Below are positions 33,251 through 40,950 of a stretch of DNA of 64,000 bases, in pieces. Position 1 is the stretch's first letter; every line of letters starts with the position of its first letter. Below the pieces are notes generated by a model. The model had not been told where the DNA came from. It did not search any database and was given only the letters and a program-made list of their open reading frames with translations. Position numbers and translations under genes: made by a program. Origin of the DNA: an uncultured Blautia sp. (lineage in GTDB: Bacteria; Bacillota; Clostridia; Lachnospirales; Lachnospiraceae); assembly GCF_934424005.1 (NCBI RefSeq), contig NZ_CAKRXI010000008.1:1-64000 (forward strand), written 5' to 3'.

Positions 33251-34204
33251 TTATGCCCGAAGTCTGCGGAACATATTTTCCCACAGTTCAAGCTGTATCT
33301 TACAGTAATTTGGAAGATGTCTGACTGAAAACGGAACTTTCCTGTGATTCATGCTGATAGAAAATCCGTTTTTGATACCGGCCAGGTATTCTTTTCCCAT
33401 TCCTTTTACTGCAAAGAACAGAAACTTGATCAGAAAACCAGCTACCAGAAATGGCAGATTCAGGATGATCTGAAGGAGTGGCATATTTTTATAGATCAGA
33501 TAAATATTATTTCTGGAAGAATATCTGGTCTTGAAATGATTATATCTGGATCCACTCGTACCACTTCCCACATGGTATACGACTGCATCCGGTGCATACC
33601 AGTTTTCATATCCATAAATTCTGGCACGGTATCCGATATCCGTATCCTCCAGATATGCGAAATGCTCCTCATCAAAATATCCGATCTTTTCCATGATCTT
33701 TTTACGATAAATAGCTGCACCTCCGCAGGCTGAAAAGATTTTTTCTTCTTTCTGATACAGATCAATATCTTTTCCTTTTCCACGCGCAAAAGACCAGCCC
33801 AGCGCACAGTAATAATTTCCCGCATCATCCAGCTTATCTCTGTCATGATACTGTACCATTCGTGCTGCACATGAGAAAGCGTTTTTATGTCTTCTTATCG
33901 CCAGCAGCATCTGCTCTACAAAATCTTCCTTTACTTCCGTATCGTTATTCAGAAGCAGTACATATGGTGCTTTTGCTGCCTTTATTCCCTCATTGACAGC
34001 CCGGCAGAATCCAAAGTTATCCGGCAGCTCAATAATATGCACCCATGGATAATTTGCACTTACAAACGAACAGCTTCCGTCTGCAGATCCGTTATCCACT
34101 AGGATCACTTCAAAATTTTTCAGTGTCTGTCCTTCCAGACTTCCCAAAGCGCTGTCCAGAAATGCGATTCCATTAAAATTCGGTATGATCACCGATACTT
34201 CCAT
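33251..34204 (-). CDS. GT2 glycosyltransferase (WbbL/RfbF-like)
   Basis: A 317-residue enzyme. The GT-A core shows VSVIIPNFNGIAFLD, VILVDNGSADGSC, NFGFCRAVNEGIKAAKAPYVL and the metal-binding LLNNDTEVKEDFVEQM. CGGAAIYRKKIMEKIGYFDE and a late acidic DTDIGYRARIYG complete the family pattern seen in rhamnosyltransferases. A hydrophobic segment near residues 260-280 may attach it to the membrane. AGGAGATAAT precedes the chosen ATG; an ATG 23 codons upstream overlaps the neighbouring gene's end and has no site. It is eight bases after the double GT2 gene and probably co-transcribed. Confidence 0.88.
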   Translation of the reverse strand: MEVSVIIPNFNGIAFLDSALGSLEGQTLKNFEVILVDNGSADGSCSFVSANYPWVHIIELPDNFGFCRAVNEGIKAAKAPYVLLLNNDTEVKEDFVEQMLLAIRRHKNAFSCAARMVQYHDRDKLDDAGNYYCALGWSFARGKGKDIDLYQKEEKIFSACGGAAIYRKKIMEKIGYFDEEHFAYLEDTDIGYRARIYGYENWYAPDAVVYHVGSGTSGSRYNHFKTRYSSRNNIYLIYKNMPLLQIILNLPFLVAGFLIKFLFFAVKGMGKEYLAGIKNGFSISMNHRKVPFSVRHLPNYCKIQLELWENMFRRLRA

Positions 34205-34212
34205 ATTATCTC

Positions 34213-36084
34213 CTATCTGTTTTCTTTCTCTTTTAATTCCATTCCTTTCAACGGGCGAAGAGAATAATTCCATTTTGAAAGAGAAAGGTTCTTATTATAG
34301 TACGGATCTCCTTTTTTCAGAATATCGATCCAGTGACACCGGATATACTCGATTTCCTCCTGAAAACGCCGTACCTTCTCCTGGCTGTCTTCTGCACCTC
34401 GTGTTTTTGATTCCATATGGTACAGCTGTACATATGGATCATAAACGATCAGTCTGCCAGTCTCTCTGACCTTCAGACAAAGATCCACATCATTGAATGC
34501 AACGGACAGTTCCTCGGTAAATCCACCAACTTCCTCAAAAGCTGCTTTTTTCATCATCATGCATGCTGCAGTCACTGCACTCATGTCCTGAAGGATTGAG
34601 GCCTTATGCAGATAGCCGGTACGATTTGCCGGCATATTCACGAACATATGTCCGGCAATTCCGCCAATTCCGATCACACAGCCTGCATGTTGGATCGTAT
34701 CATCCGGATAAAGCAGCTTTACACCTACTGCTCCGACCTCCCTGCGCTGACACATACCAAGCATTTCTGTCAGCCAGCCTTCTGTAATAATGGTCACATC
34801 ATTATTCAGGAACAGAAGATACTCCCCATTTGCATGCCGTACTCCATAATTGTTGATCGCAGAATAATTAAATTCTCTTTCCCAGCGAATGACTCGAATC
34901 TTCGGGTCTTTCTTCAGTTCTTCGTAATATGCAAAAATCTCCTCAGAAGTACTGTTATTCTCTACAATGATAATCTCATAATTCTGATATTTTGTTTTTT
35001 CTTTTATGGATGCAATACACGCATGAAGTGCTTCTTTCTCATCTTTGTTTGGAATGATGATCGAAACAAGCGGTTCTCCATGGACTGGATACTGTACCCG
35101 GAAAAATCCGAGATCCGGTGTATGTGTTACTGTTCCCTCTGTACCGGTGCGTTTCAGATGTGCTTCAATCGCATGCCTGCCTGCTTCAAATGCATACATC
35201 TTGCTTGCAGGATTATCTGCAGTAGATGCTTTATGCGTCCGCCAGTGATAAAGGATTTCCGGAACATGTCCGATCTTGCCGGCCTCCTCTACACAGCGAA
35301 AGATAAAATCATGATCCTGCGCACCATCAAATTCCTGCCTGAATCCGCCAGCTTTACGTATAACAGACTGTCTGACAACAAAAAAATGACAGATATAGTT
35401 ATTGGAACGCAGAAGATCCAGATTAAAATCCGGCTTCAGGTGCGGCTGAAAATGCTCGCTCAGATCTGTAGTCACCTTATCTTCATCTGTATAAACAGCG
35501 TCCAGTTCCGGATCTTTTTCCAGAGCAAGAGCGATCTCATAAAGTGCATTTGGTGCAAGCAGATCATCATGATCCAGTATTCCGGCAAACTCACCTTCCG
35601 TCATTGCAAGTGCTGCATTTGTGTTTCCTGCAATTCCAAGATTCTCTTTTAATTCCTGTACACGTATGCGGCTGTCCCTCTGTGTATACTCAGCAAGTAC
35701 CTGTTTCATCTGTTCATCATCCGGGCTGCCGTTTGCAATACACAGCTCCCAGTTGCTGTAAGTCTGTGCCAGAAGTGAATCGATCATCTGACGCAGGAAT
35801 GTTTCCGGTGTCCGGTATGCCGGAACCGCCACACTGATCAGTGGAGTACTTGAAAATCTGTGATGACGCTGTTTCTCAAGCTCTGCTTCATCCGGTATAT
35901 AAGCCTCATACCAGGGGCCATATGGTACTTCTTCCGGTTCAAAACGTTCATGAAGGCGTATCCAGAATTCTTTCGGTCCGTAATGCTTAAAATAACGCAG
36001 CCCTTTTTTGATCGTATAAGGGTTTAATTTTTTCAGCATTCTTCCCCATTCGATATGCCCTGCCACATCTTTATTTTTACTCAT
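34213..36084 (-). CDS. Two-domain GT2 glycosyltransferase
   Basis: A 623-residue cytosolic protein with two GT-A domains. The first (about 80-330) has PLISVAVPAYRTPETFL, GILDHDDLLAPNAL and a DGAQDHDFIFRC acceptor-site motif. The second (about 340-590) has PLVSIIIPNKDEKEAL, IIVENNSTSEE, YLLFLNNDVTII and AFNDVDLCLKV. Such double enzymes can add two sugars in turn, or polymerise a two-linkage repeat. The first 80 residues are basic and contain a possible membrane-binding helix. It is the first gene of its transcript, with a clear promoter. Confidence 0.9.
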   Translation of the reverse strand: MSKNKDVAGHIEWGRMLKKLNPYTIKKGLRYFKHYGPKEFWIRLHERFEPEEVPYGPWYEAYIPDEAELEKQRHHRFSSTPLISVAVPAYRTPETFLRQMIDSLLAQTYSNWELCIANGSPDDEQMKQVLAEYTQRDSRIRVQELKENLGIAGNTNAALAMTEGEFAGILDHDDLLAPNALYEIALALEKDPELDAVYTDEDKVTTDLSEHFQPHLKPDFNLDLLRSNNYICHFFVVRQSVIRKAGGFRQEFDGAQDHDFIFRCVEEAGKIGHVPEILYHWRTHKASTADNPASKMYAFEAGRHAIEAHLKRTGTEGTVTHTPDLGFFRVQYPVHGEPLVSIIIPNKDEKEALHACIASIKEKTKYQNYEIIIVENNSTSEEIFAYYEELKKDPKIRVIRWEREFNYSAINNYGVRHANGEYLLFLNNDVTIITEGWLTEMLGMCQRREVGAVGVKLLYPDDTIQHAGCVIGIGGIAGHMFVNMPANRTGYLHKASILQDMSAVTAACMMMKKAAFEEVGGFTEELSVAFNDVDLCLKVRETGRLIVYDPYVQLYHMESKTRGAEDSQEKVRRFQEEIEYIRCHWIDILKKGDPYYNKNLSLSKWNYSLRPLKGMELKEKENR

Positions 36085-36139
36085 ATTATATTGATACCCT
36101 CAGGTTATTTTTCTTTGTTTTTATATATAATCGGATATC

Positions 36140-36168
36140 ATTTTATCATCCTGCCCCTGTTTTTGCAA
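36140..36168 (-). promoter_or_regulatory. Promoter of the double GT2 gene
   Basis: TTGCAA and TAAAAT with a 17-base spacer on the minus strand, about 55 bases before the start. Confidence 0.7.
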
Positions 36169-36186
36169 GGGCGTATGTCATTCTGC

Positions 36187-36215
36187 TTGAATTAAGCGCT
36201 AAAATGGGATATGAT
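36187..36215 (+). promoter_or_regulatory. Promoter of the carboxypeptidase-like gene
   Basis: TTGAAT and TATGAT with a 17-base spacer. It is back to back with the opposite promoter, 18 bases apart. Confidence 0.7.
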
Positions 36216-36264
36216 AGATTCTATCGAAACTTTAAGATAAGAAATATAATGGGAGTACAGATTT

Positions 36265-37518
36265 ATGAAATCAAAAAGATTATATAGTGGTCTGATGGCT
36301 CTTGGGCTTGCATGTACACTGATATTCCAGACACCTGTCCTGGCAGCCGAAGAGGCGGCTGAAACACAGACCTCTTCCATTTCGACCAACAGCATCTCCG
36401 GCTGGCCACAGGGTCCGGATATCACATCCACAGCTGCAGTGATCATGGAAGACAGTACACAGACTACCGTTTATGCCAAAAACATGGACCAGGTTCTTTA
36501 CCCAGGTGCTACCGTAAAAGTTATGACCACGCTTCTGGCTCTGGAAAATGCACAGCTGAGCGATCAGATTACTATGACTGCGACCGGTGTTTCCGGCGTC
36601 ACAGACGGCGGTGCAAGTATTTCCGCTCAGCTGGATGAAATCTTTACTGTAGAACAATGTCTGTATGCGATCATGCTTGCATCTGCCAATGATGTTGCTC
36701 TTCAGATTGCAGAACAGATCGGGGGTTCCGTTGACGGATTTGTTCAGATGATGAACAACCGTGCTGCCGAACTTGGATGTACCAATACCGTATTCACTAA
36801 TCCTACTGGACTTCCTGACGAAAATCAGCATACAACCGCTCATGATATGGCATTGATCACAAAAGCGGCTATCGACAACGAGTCTTTTCGAACCATTGCA
36901 GAAACCACTTCCTATACGATTCCGGCCACCAATGTATCTGGCGGTGAACGTGTACTGACCAACAACTTCTCTATGCTGAACAATACAAATGCTTCTTATT
37001 ATCAGTATTGTCTCGGTGGACGTGAGGGATACACAGAAGCTTCCGGAAGTACTTTGGTCTGCGGAGCAGAAAAAAACGGAGTTTCTCTGATCGCCGTTGT
37101 TCTCCAGGGTGCATCCGGTACAACTGCTGCCGAAGCAGTCAGTCTTCTCAACTATGGATTTGACAACTTCCAGCTCCTTTCTCTTGGAGATAATGATTTT
37201 GATATGGCATCCGGTGGAAACGTATTTGTACCAAACGGTACTACTGCTGATGCACTTACAACACAGGATGGCGAAGTTCAGGATGGACAGTACAACCGTC
37301 AGTTTCTCTTTAATGGAACTCCGGTCGGCACTGCGGTTATGTCTGTAACTTCACCGGAAGAAGATACTGCTGTTATTGAAGCCAGCACACAGAATCTGAC
37401 AAATGCCCAGAATTATACAGCCAGTCATACTTCTGTTCCATACTTTGTGATCGGCGGTATCGGACTTCTTCTGCTTCTCCTGATCCTTTTCCGCATCGTG
37501 AAGGTTGCGAAATCCTGA
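36265..37518 (+). CDS. D,D-carboxypeptidase homologue lacking catalytic residues
   Basis: A 417-residue relative of DacA/DacF (peptidase S11), with signal peptide, S11 domain, C-terminal domain and a final transmembrane helix (about 390-412). The SxxK motif reads LYPGATVKVMT: alanine (codon GCT at 36508) replaces the nucleophilic Ser at residue 82, while Lys85 remains. SAN is intact (140-142). KTG reads REG (253-255). Surrounding blocks such as NPTGLPDENQHTTAHDMA are well kept, so it is not a decaying gene. It is probably an inactive muropeptide-binding or regulatory protein. An intact paralogue lies at 49127. Both share the SISGWP/SIAGWP lead-in. Confidence 0.9.
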   Translation: MKSKRLYSGLMALGLACTLIFQTPVLAAEEAAETQTSSISTNSISGWPQGPDITSTAAVIMEDSTQTTVYAKNMDQVLYPGATVKVMTTLLALENAQLSDQITMTATGVSGVTDGGASISAQLDEIFTVEQCLYAIMLASANDVALQIAEQIGGSVDGFVQMMNNRAAELGCTNTVFTNPTGLPDENQHTTAHDMALITKAAIDNESFRTIAETTSYTIPATNVSGGERVLTNNFSMLNNTNASYYQYCLGGREGYTEASGSTLVCGAEKNGVSLIAVVLQGASGTTAAEAVSLLNYGFDNFQLLSLGDNDFDMASGGNVFVPNGTTADALTTQDGEVQDGQYNRQFLFNGTPVGTAVMSVTSPEEDTAVIEASTQNLTNAQNYTASHTSVPYFVIGGIGLLLLLLILFRIVKVAKS

Positions 37519-37542
37519 TTTCTGTCAAACTTGTGAACACGC

Positions 37543-37586
37543 AAGAACCGGCCACTGTCTTTTCAGACAGCAGCCGGTTCTTTTTA
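37543..37586. terminator. Bidirectional terminator between the carboxypeptidase homologue and rfbD
   Basis: AAGAACCGGC/GCCGGTTCTT with an inner CTGTC/GACAG hairpin and a T tract on the plus strand. Confidence 0.85.
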
Positions 37587-37613
37587 TCTCTTATTCTCTG
37601 CTTCCCAATTATT

Positions 37614-38462
37614 TTACTGAATTTCTTTCAGATAACGGCCAAGTGCATCTTTCCAGTCTGGCAGTCTTGTAAAACCATGTTCTTCTAGTTTCTTCTTTTC
37701 AAGACGGCTGTTTGTCGGACGTTTTGCCTTTGCCGGATATTCTGCCGAACTTACCGGAAGTACTTTTACATCCATACCGGCCTGACGGAAAATTTCTTTT
37801 GCAAAATCGCACCAGGAAATGTATCCGCCTTCGTTTGTTGCATGATATTTACCATATTCTTCTTTTTCGAGCATATCCACCAGAAGTCTTGCAAGATCAT
37901 AAGTATACGTAGGTGTTCCGATCTGGTCATCGACAACTGTCAGAGTATCATGCGTCTTACCAAGATTCAGCATAGTTTTGATAAAGTTCTTGCCATTAAG
38001 TCCAAATACCCATGCAATACGTACAATATAATATTTTGGAGCATATTTTTCTACAGCAACTTCTCCATCGTATTTTGCCTGGCCATAAACATTCAATGGT
38101 TTTACAACCGGGTCATCCGGCTCCCACGGACGTGTTCCCTGTCCGTCAAATACGTAATCTGTACTGATATACACCATTGGAATATCAAGTTTTCCACACA
38201 TTCTGGCAATATTTTCCGTACCTTCTGCATTAACTTTGTGGCAGACTTCCTGGTTATCCTCAGCTGCATCTACTGCTGTCCATGCAGCACAGTGAACAAC
38301 TTTGTCCGGATGTACTTCTCCGATCACACGCTCAACAGCAGCTCTGTCTGTGATATCCATTTCATCCACATCCACTCCAACGCCTTCATAACCTCTTTTG
38401 GCCAGCTCATTCATAACATCATAACCCAGCTGTCCTTTTACACCTGTTACTAATACTTTCAT
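37614..38462 (-). CDS. rfbD: dTDP-4-dehydrorhamnose reductase
   Basis: A 282-residue short-chain reductase that performs the last step to dTDP-L-rhamnose. It begins KVLVTGVKGQLGYDVMNEL, with the NADPH-binding GxxGxxG. VHCAAWTAVDAAE and YISTDYVFDG carry the catalytic Thr/Asp area, and YGQAKYDGE the Tyr-x-x-x-Lys pair. It ends the long polysaccharide transcript, 11 bases after a GT gene. The other three rhamnose genes are spread through the same locus rather than being adjacent. Confidence 0.96.
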   Translation of the reverse strand: MKVLVTGVKGQLGYDVMNELAKRGYEGVGVDVDEMDITDRAAVERVIGEVHPDKVVHCAAWTAVDAAEDNQEVCHKVNAEGTENIARMCGKLDIPMVYISTDYVFDGQGTRPWEPDDPVVKPLNVYGQAKYDGEVAVEKYAPKYYIVRIAWVFGLNGKNFIKTMLNLGKTHDTLTVVDDQIGTPTYTYDLARLLVDMLEKEEYGKYHATNEGGYISWCDFAKEIFRQAGMDVKVLPVSSAEYPAKAKRPTNSRLEKKKLEEHGFTRLPDWKDALGRYLKEIQ

Positions 38463-38473
38463 GCAAAATCCTC

Positions 38474-40927
38474 CTATATCCGTTTCAGTGAAAAATCCTG
38501 GCTCTTTAATGTCAGATTCGGGTTGTAATATGGGTCCCCGTCACGCATGATATCCGGCCAGCGTCTTTCAAAAATCTGAATTTCTTTATTAAATCGTGCT
38601 ACTTTTTCCGGTGTATCCTCCAATCCTCTGGATTTGGATTCATAATGATACAGTTCTGCGTATGGATTATATACGATCAGATAACCGGCTTCCCGCAGTT
38701 TCATACAGAAATCAATGTCATTAAATGCAACCGCAAGCTCTTCTGTAAGCCCTCCGACTTTGTCAAAAGCTTCTCGCTTCACCATCATACATGCAGCAGT
38801 AACTGCACTGTAATCCTGTGCGCAGATGATTCTGTGGCAGTAGCCTGTCGTTCCTCTCGGCTGCAGAACAAAACAATGCCCTGCAATTCCGCCGAAACCA
38901 ATGACTACACCTGCGTGCTGAATCGTATCGTCCTCATAATACATTCTGGCACCGACAGCTCCAACATCACTGCGCATACAGTAACCAAGCAGTTCTTCCA
39001 GACAGTCCTCATTAATGATCTCCGTATCGTTATTCAACAAAAGGAGATATTCTCCTTTTGCAAAAGCAGCTCCATAATTATTGATTGCAGAATAATTGAA
39101 CTCCTTATCCCAGTAAACCACATGGGCTTTTGGATTCTCAGCTTCCAGCTTTTTATAATACTGGAAAGTTGCATCCTCCGTACTGTTATTTTCAACAATG
39201 ATATATTCATAGTTTTTGTAAGTAGATTTCTGATCAATGGAATCCATACACCGTTTCAGATCATCAATATGATCTTTATTCGGAATAATGATGGAAATCA
39301 GTGGATCATGGTCTCTGTGAAATCTTGTCCTGTAAAGTCCCAGAAACTCTCCCTGATATACTTCTGCGTCGATACCCGTTCTTCTGTAGTGCTCTTCAAT
39401 CGCACGCTTCCCGGATTCAAATGCATAAGTTTTGCTCTCCGGATTTTCCGCGGTGGATTCCTCATGACATCTCCAGTGATACAGTATCTTCGGTACATGA
39501 CAGATCTCTTCCGGTCTGACAGCCTCTATACAGCGGAAAATAAAGTCATAATCCTGCGCTCCATCAAATTCCTTACGGAGAGTTCCAACCTGTTCAATAA
39601 CTTTTCTGTCAACAACAAATAAGTGGCAGATGTAATTTACTGTACACAGAAGATCCGGATTATAGTCTGGTTTGAAATGTGGCTGGAAGAATTTATGTCC
39701 ATCCATCGACATCTTATCCTCATCAGAATAAAGGACCTTCACATCTTTGTTTTTATTCAGTGCCTTCACACATTCAAACAGCGCATTTGGTGTCAGTTCA
39801 TCATCATGATCTGCAAACGCAATATAATCACCCGTTGCAATCTCAATCGCAGCATTTGTATTTTCAGAAATCTGCAGTGATTCCTCATGAGACACTACTT
39901 TAATCCGCTCATCCGATGCTGCAAGTGATTCAAGCAAACCGGCGATTGGTGAATTTGCTCCACTTCCATCTGACAGACAAAGCTCCCAGTTCGGATATGT
40001 CTGCTCTTTGATCGTCTCAACCAGCTGTCGAAGATATTTTTCCTGTGTTTTATACAGCGGGATCACAATGGAAATCTTTGGCTGAAAATCAAATTTTTCT
40101 CTTCTCTGACGTTCCAGTTCCTTCGGTCCCGGAAGATGTCTGACAATCCACTTCTGATATGGAATTTCCCTGGTAGATGCCGTTCTGACCTTGGCTGCAA
40201 CTTTTCCAACAAGAGCGGCACTTCCCTGTGTTTTCCAGTAACGGATTCCTTTTTTTGCATATTTTTCGATTTTTTTCCGGATCACCACAGCCTGCTGCAA
40301 TGGAACCACATGCACTGATTTTGTATTTCCGGCATAGAAAACAATGTAAACGACTTTGCCTTTTAGATTTGTCAGTTCCACAAAGAATCCTGATTTGTCT
40401 TTGTTTTCCATCTGTTCCATCTCTTCATAAAGCTGTTCTACATCCACACGCTCCGTCCGAAGTACTTCCGCCTGGATTTTTTCTTTATTTTCATCAAAGA
40501 TCTGGATACGTACTGGTTCTGCTGCTACTGCCCAGCCTCGGACACGCAGAAATCCCTGCTGCACTTTTTCCTCTTCAATGTAAAACTGTGGTTTTCCCCT
40601 TCTCTTTTCAAGATTCTTTACCGAAATCGAAAACCAGCAAAATGTTTTTTCCGGCATCTCCGCATAAATACTAAGTTTCTGGTATCCCTCCAGAGATTCC
40701 GGAAGCTGTACAGCCGCTGTGATCCGCTCACCTCGCATCAGATCAGGATCTTTAAATCGTTCCAGTGCACTGACGACTTCCAGTCGCTGAATTTCTGCCT
40801 TTACCTCAGACCCGTCCAGTTTCGCACGCATTTTGGCTTCTTTGGGCCATGTGCCCTGCAAAATATAACAACATGGATCCTGCAGATGGAATCGGTCCTT
40901 TGTTACCTCAAAAATTTCTCTTGCCAT
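38474..40927 (-). CDS. Large two-domain GT2 glycosyltransferase with N-terminal extension
   Basis: An 817-residue cytosolic protein. The first 270 residues are mostly beta and contain WFSISVKNL and FYIEEEKVQQGFLRVRGWAV, resembling a carbohydrate-binding or scaffold module. Then come two GT-A domains. The first has PKISIVIPLYKTQEKYLR and FADHDDELTPNAL; the second PLISIIIPNKDHIDDLK, LLLLNNDTEIIN and VAFNDIDFCMKL. It closely resembles the 808-residue neighbour and, without its extension, the 623-residue protein at 34213, so the three are paralogues. It probably builds the repeat unit of the rhamnose-containing glycan. Confidence 0.9.
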   Translation of the reverse strand: MAREIFEVTKDRFHLQDPCCYILQGTWPKEAKMRAKLDGSEVKAEIQRLEVVSALERFKDPDLMRGERITAAVQLPESLEGYQKLSIYAEMPEKTFCWFSISVKNLEKRRGKPQFYIEEEKVQQGFLRVRGWAVAAEPVRIQIFDENKEKIQAEVLRTERVDVEQLYEEMEQMENKDKSGFFVELTNLKGKVVYIVFYAGNTKSVHVVPLQQAVVIRKKIEKYAKKGIRYWKTQGSAALVGKVAAKVRTASTREIPYQKWIVRHLPGPKELERQRREKFDFQPKISIVIPLYKTQEKYLRQLVETIKEQTYPNWELCLSDGSGANSPIAGLLESLAASDERIKVVSHEESLQISENTNAAIEIATGDYIAFADHDDELTPNALFECVKALNKNKDVKVLYSDEDKMSMDGHKFFQPHFKPDYNPDLLCTVNYICHLFVVDRKVIEQVGTLRKEFDGAQDYDFIFRCIEAVRPEEICHVPKILYHWRCHEESTAENPESKTYAFESGKRAIEEHYRRTGIDAEVYQGEFLGLYRTRFHRDHDPLISIIIPNKDHIDDLKRCMDSIDQKSTYKNYEYIIVENNSTEDATFQYYKKLEAENPKAHVVYWDKEFNYSAINNYGAAFAKGEYLLLLNNDTEIINEDCLEELLGYCMRSDVGAVGARMYYEDDTIQHAGVVIGFGGIAGHCFVLQPRGTTGYCHRIICAQDYSAVTAACMMVKREAFDKVGGLTEELAVAFNDIDFCMKLREAGYLIVYNPYAELYHYESKSRGLEDTPEKVARFNKEIQIFERRWPDIMRDGDPYYNPNLTLKSQDFSLKRI

Positions 40928-40950
40928 ATAGAATTATCCTACCTCATTTC

